Translations under genes and position numbers: made by a program
The notes under the pieces: model-generated
Databases searched by the model: none
Told to the model about the DNA's origin: nothing
The model's input: only the letters and a program-made list of their open reading frames with translations
Shown here: positions 25,328-34,351 of the stretch, in pieces
Position numbering within the stretch: the stretch's first letter is position 1
Layout: every line of letters begins with the position of its first letter
Assembly (NCBI RefSeq): GCF_002926065.1
Contig: NZ_PREZ01000001.1
Coordinates: 124,001 to 188,000, forward strand
Length of the DNA: 64,000 nt
DNA from: Jeotgalibacillus proteolyticus
Lineage (GTDB): Bacteria; Bacillota; Bacilli; Bacillales; Jeotgalibacillaceae
Reading direction: 5' to 3'

Positions 25328-26469
25328 CCCTGCTCTTCCCTTCCTCCTGCATTACTCATAATAGACATGATTTTTTTCTCTTTCTCCAAAGACCAGTCAG
25401 TTGTTGTAAGCTGGCTGTAAAAATCCTTAAACAAATCAATATCTGTCATTCCTTTTGATTTACTCAGTTGGGCAGAGTTACGGTTCTTTTGATCCCGAAT
25501 AGCTGTTTTCTTCTCAAGATGAAGAACATTTGGATAAACCTGTCTTAATTGGCTCATCGGATCGATTAACGCCCCTTCATCAAGGAGCGTAATCTTTAAG
25601 TAATCATCGCACTTTTGCTTCGTATAAAATGCGGGGTCTAGCAGCTCCTCAAGATAGCCGTTAAGCTCCCTCATATCTTTTTTTGCACTCAGCGGCTTTT
25701 CTGCTACGTTGACTTCCCCATTTTCATGGACTTCCACTATTTTAATTACCTTCCTCTGTTTTGCTTCTGAAAAAGAATACTTCATAAGAGAACCCGAATA
25801 ATGGATCTTCTCATGCTTAATGGCATCCGGGTTGTGCAAATGGCCGAGTGCTGTATAGGAAAATGGAGAAAAAAGCTCACTTCCAACACAGCCTGTCCCA
25901 CCGACAGAAAGAGTTCTTTCTGAATCAGTCGTTTTTCCTCCCAGCACAAACGCATGACCTATCAAAACACTCGGAACTGTAGGATCTATCCCTTCAGCAA
26001 TATGATCGACAATCGCTTTCATTGCGGCATGATGAGATGTTATCGCTGTATTATTTAATAATTCTCTTATTGGGCCAGGTTCACAAAATGGCACTGCATA
26101 AAAACGCACTCCTTTTATCTCTATAAAATCAGAATCCGGCTGCCATTTGCCAGTCATATATAAATTTGATTTTTTATACCATGATGAGCCAAAGGAAAGC
26201 CTTTCAGCACTGTCATGATTTCCAGAAACGGCAATGACCGGGACATTTAATTCAACATTAATTTTGTATAATGTATCATTTAACAGATTGACTGCCTCTG
26301 TAGGCGGCACTGAACGGTCGTAAAGGTCTCCTGCAATAATTAATGCATCGGGCTTTTCATCTTTTATGATTGTGATTAATTCCTGCAGTACTAGTTTTTG
26401 ATCTTCAGTCATATATATTCCATGAACCAGCTTTCCAAGATGCCAGTCAGCAGTATGTATGAATTTCAT
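25324..26469 (-). CDS. sbcD: exonuclease subunit SbcD (Mre11-like nuclease)
   Basis: 381 residues with the calcineurin-type metallophosphoesterase motifs in order: 'IHTADWHLGK', 'IAGDLYDRS', 'VSGNHDSAERL', 'VLIGHAFV' and 'TALGHLHNPD'. These bind the two metal ions. The C-terminal region mediates contact with SbcC, encoded immediately downstream with a four-base overlap. No other gene is in this unit. Confidence 0.96.
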   Translation of the reverse strand: MKFIHTADWHLGKLVHGIYMTEDQKLVLQELITIIKDEKPDALIIAGDLYDRSVPPTEAVNLLNDTLYKINVELNVPVIAVSGNHDSAERLSFGSSWYKKSNLYMTGKWQPDSDFIEIKGVRFYAVPFCEPGPIRELLNNTAITSHHAAMKAIVDHIAEGIDPTVPSVLIGHAFVLGGKTTDSERTLSVGGTGCVGSELFSPFSYTALGHLHNPDAIKHEKIHYSGSLMKYSFSEAKQRKVIKIVEVHENGEVNVAEKPLSAKKDMRELNGYLEELLDPAFYTKQKCDDYLKITLLDEGALIDPMSQLRQVYPNVLHLEKKTAIRDQKNRNSAQLSKSKGMTDIDLFKDFYSQLTTTDWSLEKEKKIMSIMSNAGGREEQG

Positions 26470-26686
26470 TTTTTAATCCCCCGATTTTAAAAGTCATTCC
26501 CCGTAGTATATCAAAAAAGGTTATGCGGTTGATAATTTAGCTGCTAAAGCGGCTTAAAAGGAGCGTGATCCAATCTTTGTTTGTGTTTTTATAATTTAAA
26601 TCGAATAAAAATTCATACTTTTGTCGGATGTACTTTTTCCAATTTTCAGATAATATTAATATACATTTTAAAAGGAGGGACGCTGC

Positions 26687-26839
26687 ATGCGTAAAGTTGA
26701 AGACGGTCTTATGAGGGATGTTCAGCAGAAAGCGGACGATTATGTAACGGTTACGGCGGACGATCAAAACTTCTATAACATTCGTCGCGAGAATTTACAC
26801 CAGCTCGTTTCCCTCGGCTATCGACAAATTAAACGATAA
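26687..26839 (+). CDS. small protein, 50 aa, unknown
   Basis: ATG at 26687 follows a strong AAAGGAGGGA ribosome site and the frame ends just before an intrinsic terminator, so a one-gene transcript is likely. The product begins MRKVEDGLMRDVQQKADDYV and ends GYRQIKR. It is hydrophilic with alternating charges and an 'NIRRENLHQLVSLGY' helix. I recognise no family. It lies divergent from sbcD and upstream of yneK. Confidence 0.7.
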   Translation: MRKVEDGLMRDVQQKADDYVTVTADDQNFYNIRRENLHQLVSLGYRQIKR

Positions 26840-26860
26840 TCAGCCTGCGGAGATAAACAA

Positions 26861-26885
26861 AGACCCGGAAAAATCCGGGTCTTTT
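26861..26885 (+). terminator. intrinsic terminator after the 50-aa gene
   Basis: GACCCGGA pairs with TCCGGGTC around AAAA, followed by TTTTT. The A-tract on the other side could also stop opposite-strand transcripts. Confidence 0.9.
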
Positions 26886-26977
26886 TAAATTCGTAAGGTA
26901 ATCTGAAGCCTTGCTGTTCTTTGCTGACTCCATTATAATAATAGAATAATAATGGATTAACGTTGAGGTGAATCACC

Positions 26978-27406
26978 GTGCTCGAAGGTTGGTTTTTATG
27001 GTTTATATTGTTCTGGGTTGTTCTGCTTGTTAGCTTGTTTGCGATCGGCGGGTTTTTCATGTTTCGAAAATTCCTTAAAAGAATGCCAAAACAAGATGGA
27101 AAATCCGATTTGGATTGGGAAGAGCATTATGTAAAAGAAACAATCCATTTGTGGAATAGAAAGGAACTTGATCTTTTAGAGGATCTGGTCAGTCCCGTGC
27201 CTGAATTATTCAGAGATGTCGCCAAACAAAAAATAGCAGGAAAAATTGGAGAGCTGGCTCTTAAGGAAAGAGCTAAGAAGATTGATATGGACCTGATTAT
27301 CAGAGGATATATTATCGCTACCCCTAAGAGGGACCATAAATTCCTGCGTAAAAAAATGGACGAGCTCAATATCGATCTCGGTGGGTATGAAGATTTGTTC
27401 GCATAA
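26978..27406 (+). CDS. yneK: YneK-like membrane protein (DUF2621)
   Basis: 142 residues starting with GTG behind TTGAGGTG. An N-terminal membrane helix (FLWFILFWVVLLVSLFAIGG) is followed by a cytoplasmic domain with 'DWEEHYVKETIHLWNRKELD', 'LALKERAKKIDMDLIIRGYI' and 'PKRDHKFLRKKMDELNIDLG'. Length and location next to the ccd genes fit B. subtilis YneK. Function unknown. Confidence 0.8.
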   Translation: MLEGWFLWFILFWVVLLVSLFAIGGFFMFRKFLKRMPKQDGKSDLDWEEHYVKETIHLWNRKELDLLEDLVSPVPELFRDVAKQKIAGKIGELALKERAKKIDMDLIIRGYIIATPKRDHKFLRKKMDELNIDLGGYEDLFA

Positions 27407-27435
27407 AAAACCGTCTCCTTTGAGACGGTTTTTTT
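27405..27435. terminator. bidirectional intrinsic terminator (yneK / ccdC)
   Basis: ACCGTCTC (27410-27417) pairs with GAGACGGT (27422-27429) between an A6 and a T7 tract. It serves the convergent yneK and ccdC transcripts. Confidence 0.92.
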
Positions 27436-27916
27436 ATGCGAATTGGGATGCTTCTTTAGCATCTTTCCCAGTCAGCTTACGATATTGAATATACATGGCG
27501 ATTCTCCACGGAACAATCATTCCAAATGCAAGAATCCAAAACATTCCGCTCAATGCTCCAATATCAATGGTTGAGCTAAGCACTATTTTCATGATTACCC
27601 GAAAGATAAGCAGACCGAGTAAGATAAAAGGAAATGCTTTTGACGGTTTTAAAAAAATGCCTTCTTTTTGTATTTCAAACTTTGACGTTTTAATAAGTAC
27701 CGTTGAGAAAATCATCCCGACAATTAATGCCTCGAAAAATTCAAGGGGTGTTACCCTAAAAACAGGAAAAACAAACATTAAAGCCCCTGTGCTCATAAAT
27801 AACGGAGGCAAAATAATTTTCCTTGGAGTAACAGGGCGCTTGGCTGCTTTCATACGAATAGCGAGAACCGCAATCCCCATAAAGGCAGCTGCTATAGTAG
27901 ACCAGACTAAGAGCAT
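27434..27916 (-). CDS. ccdC: cytochrome c biogenesis-associated protein CcdC
   Basis: 160 residues from an ATG at 27916 (MLLVWSTIAAAFMG); AGAGGTGG lies eight bases upstream, so a GTG at 27928 is not preferred. About five membrane helices; 'PRKIILPPLFMSTGALMFVF' and 'MFWILAFGMIVPWRIAMYIQ' are family features. In B. subtilis ccdC (yneJ) follows ccdA and yneI, but it is not essential for cytochrome c maturation. Here it follows ccdA directly with a 68-base gap, and no response-regulator-like gene lies between. Confidence 0.9.
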   Translation of the reverse strand: MLLVWSTIAAAFMGIAVLAIRMKAAKRPVTPRKIILPPLFMSTGALMFVFPVFRVTPLEFFEALIVGMIFSTVLIKTSKFEIQKEGIFLKPSKAFPFILLGLLIFRVIMKIVLSSTIDIGALSGMFWILAFGMIVPWRIAMYIQYRKLTGKDAKEASQFA

Positions 27917-27984
27917 TGCAGACTCCACCTCTTTACAATAGTACTCTTATTATATAGAAGAAAAGGTTCTTTGTAAAAATGAAT

Positions 27985-28692
27985 TTAAAAGCCTTGAAAA
28001 TCTCCAAATAAAGGCGATAAAATTTGGATAATATAGGTTAATCCATCAAAGAATAGTAAGATTCCCATGCTGATCATAACCCAGCCGCCGAAATTCATAA
28101 TCTTCCTGCTATTGCGTTTAATCCACGTTAAACGGCCAAGGAAAAAGGACAGTGCAAAAAAAGGAATGGCAAAACCTAAAAAGTAACTGATCATATAAAT
28201 CATACCCGATCCTGGATTGCTTGCTGCGAGCGTAGACACAGCCACAAGTATCGGCCCCATGCATGGTGTCCAGCCGGCTGCAAAAGCAAGACCAATCAGC
28301 GAGGACCCGATATAACCTTCCGGGCGCGTCTTAAATTCATATCGGCGCTCTCTCATCATAAAGCCCGGTGTAAGCAGTCCTACTATCATCAGACCAAAAA
28401 ACACGATCAAAATAGCACCAATCTGACGAATAGGATTTTGATAGGTGACAAAAAATTCATAAAACCAGGAAGTTGAAAATCCGATAGCGATGAAAACGAG
28501 TGAAAAACCCAATAGAAAAAACAATGTATGCAGAAGACTTCGTTTTTGCATCATACCGTTTTCCTTCGAGAGCTCCTTTACGGACATTCCGGTGATATAA
28601 GATAAAAATGCGGGATATAAAGGCAGGACGCAAGGAGAAATAAAGCTTAAAAAACCTGCTCCAAACGCGATAAATAAATTTAAGTCCGTCAA
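27985..28692 (-). CDS. ccdA: cytochrome c biogenesis protein CcdA
   Basis: 235 residues, six membrane helices. The two redox-active cysteines are present in 'GFLSFISPCVLPLYPAFLSY' and 'AFAAGWTPCMGPILVA'. CcdA passes reducing power from cytoplasmic thioredoxin to extracytoplasmic thiol-disulfide proteins needed for cytochrome c maturation and for spore cortex formation. ATG follows AAGGAGG. It is the first gene of the ccdA-ccdC unit. Confidence 0.95.
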   Translation of the reverse strand: MTDLNLFIAFGAGFLSFISPCVLPLYPAFLSYITGMSVKELSKENGMMQKRSLLHTLFFLLGFSLVFIAIGFSTSWFYEFFVTYQNPIRQIGAILIVFFGLMIVGLLTPGFMMRERRYEFKTRPEGYIGSSLIGLAFAAGWTPCMGPILVAVSTLAASNPGSGMIYMISYFLGFAIPFFALSFFLGRLTWIKRNSRKIMNFGGWVMISMGILLFFDGLTYIIQILSPLFGDFQGF

Positions 28693-28857
28693 AATATACC
28701 TCCTTATAGGTCTTCCCCAAAAACTAATTCACTTCTATCTTATCAAACCTTCTTTCAAAAAAGCACTTTAGGATTTTCAAACTTTTTGTGTCCTCCTTAA
28801 ATTATGAAATGATTTGCAGATTTTTACTGAACAAAGGATGTTTAGTGAAGTTTTACT

Positions 28858-28886
28858 TTGAAATTTTATCTTTACTTTTGTATAAT
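28858..28886 (+). promoter_or_regulatory. sigma-A-type promoter of the Spo0E-like gene
   Basis: TTGAAA (28858-28863) and TATAAT (28881-28886) are separated by 17 bases, a near-consensus housekeeping promoter. It lies about 75 bases before the start codon. The rest of the 268-base gap is AT-rich with no other clear signal. Confidence 0.75.
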
Positions 28887-28959
28887 AGACTACAAGTTAC
28901 ATTAATTACAAAAACTGTATGAGTTAGAAAGTCTGTAGCTCATCGAAAGGACATCCGAT

Positions 28960-29148
28960 ATGGCTGACCAGTACAGGCTGCTCAAACAAATTGAAGAGAA
29001 AAGACAAATGCTGATTTATGTGGTAAGCCGGGAAGGTCTTACCTCATCCTCGGCAATACAGTATTCCCAGGAGCTTGATGACTTACTGAATCGTTATGAC
29101 CGCTTGTATTCGAATTGTTCCCCAAGTTCACCATTGGCGCAAGCATAA
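28960..29148 (+). CDS. Spo0E-family aspartyl-phosphate phosphatase
   Basis: 62 residues with the Spo0E family pattern: an N-terminal helix 'LLKQIEEKRQMLIYVVSREG' and the signature SQELD in 'AIQYSQELDDLLNRYDRLY'. These small helical-hairpin proteins dephosphorylate Spo0A~P and delay sporulation. The position near the ccd genes resembles B. subtilis ynzD. It has its own promoter and terminator. Confidence 0.88.
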   Translation: MADQYRLLKQIEEKRQMLIYVVSREGLTSSSAIQYSQELDDLLNRYDRLYSNCSPSSPLAQA

Positions 29149-29179
29149 CCGGAAACATACTCTGACTATTTACAAAAAT

Positions 29180-29217
29180 AAGCAAACAGGATGCTGTCAG
29201 CACCTGTTTGCTTTTTA
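29180..29217. terminator. intrinsic terminator (Spo0E-like gene / ABC exporter operon)
   Basis: AAGCAAACAGG pairs with CCTGTTTGCTT, with TGCTGTCAGCA in the loop able to extend the stem. T-tract on the right, A-rich on the left. Confidence 0.88.
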
Positions 29218-29227
29218 ATTTTCCGGG

Positions 29228-31027
29228 TTAACTAATTTCCTGTTCCTCCGCCAATCCATTTTGGAGCAGGTACATTTTATGGTAAAGACCTTTACGTTTT
29301 AACAGCTCCTGATGATTTCCCCTCTCTACAATTTCACCCTGATGCAGCACTAAAATAAGCTCTGCATCCTGAATAGTTGAAAGCCGGTGGGCAATCGCAA
29401 TGGTCGTTCTGCCCCTCCTCATTCTTTCTAAGGCAATTTGTATTGCTTCTTCAGTTTCTGTATCGATATTAGCTGTAGCTTCATCCAAGACCAGAATTTT
29501 CGGACTCGCAGCAATTGTTCGTGCAAAAGCAACTAATTGCCGTTGACCGCTTGAAAAAGTTGTTCCTCTTTCCACTACCTTCTGTTCATACTGATCCGGC
29601 AGCTTTTCAATAAATGTGTGTGCCTGTACAAACTCTGCAGCTTTTTTAACATCGTTCTGTGAAATGGATTGATTATATAATTTAATATTGCTTGTGATGG
29701 TTCCAAAAAATAAAAAAGGATCCTGCAACACAAGCCCTATTTTCTCTCTAAGCGTTTCCTCTTTAAACTGTTTTATCGAAACTCCATCAATTAAAATCTG
29801 TCCGTTATTAAATTCGTAAAACCGCATCAAAAGATTAATGATTGAGCTCTTCCCGCTGCCTGTATGACCGACGAGAGCGATGGTTTCACCCGGCCTCGCC
29901 GTAAAGGAAATGTTTTTTAGCACATCCTGTTTTCCGTCATAGGAAAACGTAACATCTTTAAACTCAATTTCCCCTTTTGAAATATGTGCATTTTCTACTC
30001 TTTCCTGCTTAGGAGCTGCTTCTTTTTCATCTAACAGCAAAAACACACGTGACGCTGCAACAATGGCCTGCTGGAAGATGGATAAACGCTGCATAACCTG
30101 ATTGATTGGCTCAAAGAAGCGATCAAGATAGCTAATAAAAGCATACAATACACCTATTTCAATGCCTCCGGCAGCGCTGAAGGAAGTTATACCAAAAAAG
30201 CTCAGAACAATCATTAAAGCAAGTACATAAACGAGATCAATGGCAGGCCTTAACAGCAGACCGTCAATTTTAATGTTTTTCATGCCGGCATTATAGTGAT
30301 GCTGATTTGTATCACCAAATTCTTTTTGCATTCGTTCTTCCTGACGAAAAGCCTGAATCATGGTCATGCCGGAGAGAGATTCCGCAAGCTTCGCATTAAG
30401 CTGGCTCAGCCTCTCCCTAAGATCCTGATAAAAAACCGAGCTGTATTTCCTATAGGTTTTCATAATTAAAAAAATAACCGGTAAAATCACAAGACAAAAT
30501 AATGCCAGTCTGACATTTAAAATGAACATGGCGATAAAAATGCCAACGATTAAAAATGCGCTTTGAATAAAACCGACCAGTACACTTACAAACATTTCTT
30601 TTATCGCTTCAGTATCATTCGTTACTCTTGAAACAATCGAACCGGCGGGTGTCTGGTCAAAATAACGCATGCCAAGCGTTTGAACGCGCGAGAATACATC
30701 GACACGCAGCTGCTGAATGATCTTCAGTGCAATTTCCTGAAATTTCATCAGCTGAAAATAAGTGATGAATACATTGCCGACCTGAATGACTATATAAGCA
30801 GAAGCAAGTGCCACCAAGGGTTCATATGGAAAGGTACGCGGAGTTAAAAAGTCATCAATAAACACTTTAATTAAGATTGGCCCCGCTACATCACCTGCGA
30901 TCATGATTAGCAGCAATATAAAAGCGATGGCTATTTGCTTTTTAAAAGGTGCTGTGTAGGTTAGGAGCCGAGCGAGTATTTTCCATTGTTCTTTACCTGA
31001 CAGTACAGGCTGATTAGCGTTTTTCAT
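29228..31027 (-). CDS. heterodimeric ABC exporter, subunit 2 (BmrD/YheH-like)
   Basis: 599 residues: six-helix transmembrane domain then an NBD with Walker A 'ALVGHTGSGKSSIINLLMRF' and Walker B with catalytic Glu, 'KILVLDEATANIDTETEE'. The signature motif is degenerate, 'TTFSSGQRQLVAF' rather than LSGGQ. It overlaps the stop of subunit 1 by four bases. The pair therefore has one canonical and one degenerate ATP site, as in BmrCD, LmrCD and TM287/288 drug exporters. At 599 residues it is shorter than B. subtilis BmrD (673). Multidrug or lipid export is likely; the substrate is not visible. Confidence 0.85.
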   Translation of the reverse strand: MKNANQPVLSGKEQWKILARLLTYTAPFKKQIAIAFILLLIMIAGDVAGPILIKVFIDDFLTPRTFPYEPLVALASAYIVIQVGNVFITYFQLMKFQEIALKIIQQLRVDVFSRVQTLGMRYFDQTPAGSIVSRVTNDTEAIKEMFVSVLVGFIQSAFLIVGIFIAMFILNVRLALFCLVILPVIFLIMKTYRKYSSVFYQDLRERLSQLNAKLAESLSGMTMIQAFRQEERMQKEFGDTNQHHYNAGMKNIKIDGLLLRPAIDLVYVLALMIVLSFFGITSFSAAGGIEIGVLYAFISYLDRFFEPINQVMQRLSIFQQAIVAASRVFLLLDEKEAAPKQERVENAHISKGEIEFKDVTFSYDGKQDVLKNISFTARPGETIALVGHTGSGKSSIINLLMRFYEFNNGQILIDGVSIKQFKEETLREKIGLVLQDPFLFFGTITSNIKLYNQSISQNDVKKAAEFVQAHTFIEKLPDQYEQKVVERGTTFSSGQRQLVAFARTIAASPKILVLDEATANIDTETEEAIQIALERMRRGRTTIAIAHRLSTIQDAELILVLHQGEIVERGNHQELLKRKGLYHKMYLLQNGLAEEQEIS

Positions 31028-32781
31028 TCTGCATGACCTCCCTGCTCCACCAGATCCTCAAGCTGCTGCCTCATATACATTGCGTAATACCAGCCTTTTT
31101 GTTTCATAAGCACCTCGTGACTCCCTGATTCAACAAGCATCCCTTCGTCCAGGACAATGATGAGGTCAGCATGCTGGACGGCACTCAAACGGTGGGAAGT
31201 AATGATGGTTGTTTTTCCGTTTCTTGTTTCTTTTAAAGAAGATAAAATCGCTTCTTCTGTTTTTGCATCTACAGCAGACAGCGAATCATCCAAAAGCAGA
31301 ATTTCAGGATTCATAATTAATGCACGGGCGATTGAAATACGCTGCTTTTGCCCTCCTGAAAGCGAAACTCCTCTTTCCCCAACCACTGTATCATAGCCCG
31401 ATGAAAAACCTAAAATGTCTTCGTGTACATGGGCGAGGCTTGCTGCTCTATTTATTTCTGACTGAGAAAGTGCAGGGTTCGTAAACGCAATATTTTCTTT
31501 AATGGAAGCAGAAAACAAAAAATGATCCTGTGGCACATAGCCTATGGAGGAACGTAAAGCACTCTTTGAATACTCATCTATTGATATTGAATCAATCATA
31601 ATTTTACCTTCGTAGCCTTCAAATTCACGCATGAGTAATTTTAAAATTGTTGTTTTCCCCGCTCCCGTTCTACCGACAATTCCAAGTGTTTCTCCTCTAT
31701 TTAGTGTAAAATGTACTTCTTTCAAAGAAGGCGTACTGCTTCCCGGAAATGTGAAGTCATCAATTTCTACAAGTATTTCACCCTTCGGCGGAGCAGCAAT
31801 TGCATTTGGCTTATCTTTTATATCAATATCCTGATTTAGCAATGCTTCAACACGCTCATAAGAAGCGCGCCCCCGTTCAACGATATTAAAAAGCCATCCA
31901 AAGGCAAGCATCGGCCAAATTAAAAGGCCCAAATAAGTCGTAAAAGAGATAAGCTGTCCGATTGTTAACTCGTCTGCTACAACCATTTGTCCTCCGTAAA
32001 AGATCGAGAGAAAAAATGAAGCACCGACTACAAGTGCGATAGTAGGATCAAATAAAGAGTCTACGCGGGCTACAGCTATATTTTTATCCACAACTTCCTT
32101 TGACAGGGAACTGAACGATTCAATATCTTCCTTTTCCTGTCCGAATGTTTTCAGCACCTTCACTCCTGAAATGCTTTCCTGGGTTTTATCATTTAAATCC
32201 GAGAATGCTTCCTGAGCGACTCCGAATCTCTTATGTAAAAGGGTTCCATAGTAATTAGTTAGAATTGCCATAAAAGGCATCGGAATCAAGGCAATCAAAG
32301 TTAGCTTCACGTCAATGGTGATCGCCATAGCGGCGATGACAAAAAGCCCGGTAGCGAGCGAATCAACCAGCGTCAGCACGCCCGCTCCCGCTGTTTGCTG
32401 GACTGCACTCAAATCATTTGTGGCATGCGCCATCAAATCTCCTACACGCCTGTTTTGATAAAATTGAGGAGCCATCTGGGTAAAATGCTTATAAAGTCTT
32501 TCTCTTAGCTGGCGTCCTAATTTAACAGCAGATCCAAAAATCATCACTCTCCAAATATAGCGCAGCACATACATCCCGACAGCAGATGATAATAATAGAG
32601 TCATCCATTTAATTAAATCAGCTGAAGTAAGTGTCTCATTATTAATTGCATCAACGACAACGCCAATTAGTCTTGGAGGGACAAGCTGCAAAAAAGCTAC
32701 AAGAAGCAACAAAAGGATGCCGGTTACATAGGCTTTTTTCTCCTGCTTAAAAAACCACATTAAATAAAGAAATACTCTCAT
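31024..32781 (-). CDS. heterodimeric ABC exporter, subunit 1 (BmrC/YheI-like)
   Basis: 585 residues, equal in length to BmrC, from the ATG at 32781 (MRVFLYLMWFFKQ) with AGGAGAGGAG upstream. The transmembrane domain has 'VGDLMAHATNDLSAVQQTAG' and 'VDSLFDPTIALVVGAS'. The NBD has Walker A 'IVGRTGAGKTTILKLLM' and a canonical signature 'VSLSGGQKQRISIARAL'. The catalytic Glu after Walker B is Asp, 'ILLLDDSLSAVDAKTEE'. This is the complementary half to subunit 2, so the operon encodes an asymmetric exporter. BmrCD-type genes can be controlled by ribosome stalling, but no leader peptide was identified in the 207-base upstream gap. Confidence 0.86.
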   Translation of the reverse strand: MRVFLYLMWFFKQEKKAYVTGILLLLLVAFLQLVPPRLIGVVVDAINNETLTSADLIKWMTLLLSSAVGMYVLRYIWRVMIFGSAVKLGRQLRERLYKHFTQMAPQFYQNRRVGDLMAHATNDLSAVQQTAGAGVLTLVDSLATGLFVIAAMAITIDVKLTLIALIPMPFMAILTNYYGTLLHKRFGVAQEAFSDLNDKTQESISGVKVLKTFGQEKEDIESFSSLSKEVVDKNIAVARVDSLFDPTIALVVGASFFLSIFYGGQMVVADELTIGQLISFTTYLGLLIWPMLAFGWLFNIVERGRASYERVEALLNQDIDIKDKPNAIAAPPKGEILVEIDDFTFPGSSTPSLKEVHFTLNRGETLGIVGRTGAGKTTILKLLMREFEGYEGKIMIDSISIDEYSKSALRSSIGYVPQDHFLFSASIKENIAFTNPALSQSEINRAASLAHVHEDILGFSSGYDTVVGERGVSLSGGQKQRISIARALIMNPEILLLDDSLSAVDAKTEEAILSSLKETRNGKTTIITSHRLSAVQHADLIIVLDEGMLVESGSHEVLMKQKGWYYAMYMRQQLEDLVEQGGHAE

Positions 32782-32987
32782 CGCTTCTCCTCTCCTAATC
32801 ATGAGCTTATTAGATATGTAAATAATTACTATGACAACCTCAATATCTTACCAAATAACGTATGATGTGAGAAGATTTATTTTTCTGCTAATTTTACAAA
32901 GAAAAAGTATTTTAAAAGACTCTTGAAGTTAATACGCAGTTACGATACTATATCAACAATATTCAGAATTTATAGGCGGGGATAAAA

Positions 32988-33329
32988 ATGCTAAATTTTA
33001 ATGGGAAAAAATTTGTTTCAATTGATAACTCATCAAATGGTGAGGTTTCTTCAAAAACTTTCTTTGAGTACACACAGGAGGGCCATATTCTATCAGCAAG
33101 CTATAGTGGTGGTGAAATTGTAAAAGGGACGTTAATTGGGATTGTAGATAACAAAGGCAACTTGAATTTCAAATACAACCATGTAAATACAAAAAATGAG
33201 ATTAGAGGAGGTCAATGTTATTCCACTCCAGAGGTGCTCGAGGATGGCAGAATCAGATTGCATGAAAAATGGAAATGGCAGGATCGTGACCAGGCGGAAG
33301 GGACGTCAGTTATTGAAGAAGTGCTTTAA
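32988..33329 (+). CDS. conserved hypothetical protein (lipocalin-like beta protein)
   Basis: 113 residues rich in short beta strands: '[20 protein letters not shown]', '[20 protein letters not shown]' and '[20 protein letters not shown]'. Proteins of this pattern are widespread in Bacillota and are sometimes labelled, without clear support, as N-acetylglutamate synthase. The repeated strand pattern suggests a small beta-barrel. Start ATG with a weak GGCGGGGAT site. It stands alone between the ABC exporter (divergent) and yneF (convergent). Confidence 0.7.
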   Translation: MLNFNGKKFVSIDNSSNGEVSSKTFFEYTQEGHILSASYSGGEIVKGTLIGIVDNKGNLNFKYNHVNTKNEIRGGQCYSTPEVLEDGRIRLHEKWKWQDRDQAEGTSVIEEVL

Positions 33330-33375
33330 TATTTTCCATTGCCATAAAAGACAATCTAACCGGATCATCAACTTA

Positions 33376-33424
33376 AAAAACCGCTTTTTCAACCGGTAAT
33401 GTTCCCGGTTGAAAAAAGCGGTTT
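33376..33424. terminator. long hairpin after the conserved hypothetical gene
   Basis: AACCGCTTTTTCAACCGG and CCGGTTGAAAAAAGCGGTT form an 18-bp stem with one bulged A, around TAATGTTC. An A-tract lies on the left but only a weak T-run on the right, so it would terminate leftward RNA best. It may act as a rightward terminator by virtue of its U-rich stem. Confidence 0.6.
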
Positions 33425-33556
33425 CAGATTATCTTGATGAAAGATAAAAGCAGGGATAAAAAAAGTGTATGAAAGGAGTTGCTGCTTATCCTTTAGTCCA
33501 GCTCACTTTTCTTATAATTGCTTCTTATCTAATATTAAACCCAAATGTAATAGGGA

Positions 33557-33778
33557 TTATTTAGACTGCTGCTTGTTCATAGCGCTCATCATTTGGTTGA
33601 TTTTTTTCTGGGATGGTTTCATTCCCATCTGCATCATCATCATTCGAAGCATTTGCTCATTGATTGGCGGATTTTTCTTAAGATACGTCATCATATACTT
33701 ACGGGCGATGAAGAATCCAAGCGCAACACCTGCTAGCAAAGCCACGACAATTAAAACAATCGCAAGCCATAATTCCAT
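33557..33778 (-). CDS. yneF: YneF-like membrane protein (UPF0154)
   Basis: 73 residues, a single N-terminal helix ([20 protein letters not shown]) followed by the family signature '[20 protein letters not shown]' and a Met-rich helix '[19 protein letters not shown]'. It starts with ATG behind AGGAGGAAAG. The family is nearly universal in Bacillota, with no agreed function. Location near tkt is conserved with B. subtilis. Confidence 0.92.
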   Translation of the reverse strand: MELWLAIVLIVVALLAGVALGFFIARKYMMTYLKKNPPINEQMLRMMMMQMGMKPSQKKINQMMSAMNKQQSK

Positions 33779-33874
33779 CTTTCTTTCCTCCTATCATTTC
33801 TCTCTATAAAAGTGTACAAGATCAAACTAGAATATACAATGATTTCTTTCTCTTTCCTTTTTAATGAGTTTAAA

Positions 33875-34333
33875 TCAGCTAATTAGTAATTCAAAGACTA
33901 TCATATCCAATACTTGTATACCACTTTCAAATATCGGCGGTTCATAATGAGAAAAATAATTTTGCTTAACTTCCTTCATTCTGAAACCGCATTTTTGATA
34001 AAATATGATCGTTTCAATACTAGAATTTGCGGTGCCTACAAGCAGCTTTTTGTACCCTTCATTCCTTGCCAGTTGGACTATCCGTTCAATAACGCTTTTT
34101 CCTGTTCCTTTTCCTCTCATCTCCTCTGCTAAGGCAATGTTTTTAATTTCCAGCCCAGAGTTGCCATAAGGAATTAACAAAACAGCACCTATAATAGACT
34201 CCTGATCCCTGATACTCCATAACGACCCGGTTTTGATATAGGAATTAATTTCCTGTTCATTGTCATCAGCCATTTTAAGGAAGTGCAGAAATCGTGAATA
34301 ATCTTCTTCTTTTTCCCGATAAAGATCGATCAC
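33875..34333 (-). CDS. GNAT-family N-acetyltransferase
   Basis: 152 residues with the acetyl-CoA binding motif A 'IKNIALAEEMRGKGTGKSVI' (R-x2-G-x-G), followed by 'LLVGTANSSIETIIFYQKCG' and 'FRMKEVKQNYF', the usual motif B. It would transfer acetyl from acetyl-CoA to an amine, substrate unknown. It lies just beyond the tkt terminator. Confidence 0.85.
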   Translation of the reverse strand: MIDLYREKEEDYSRFLHFLKMADDNEQEINSYIKTGSLWSIRDQESIIGAVLLIPYGNSGLEIKNIALAEEMRGKGTGKSVIERIVQLARNEGYKKLLVGTANSSIETIIFYQKCGFRMKEVKQNYFSHYEPPIFESGIQVLDMIVFELLIS

Positions 34334-34351
34334 TTCTATCCCTCATTTCAC

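Noticed and set aside
26507-26686. Minus-strand frame 26537-26767 as a gene
   Set aside because: No ribosome site, and it runs antisense through the supported 50-residue gene.
33465-33809. Plus-strand 114-residue frame over yneF
   Set aside because: Antisense shadow of the UPF0154 gene, with low-complexity Ile/Cys content and no family match.
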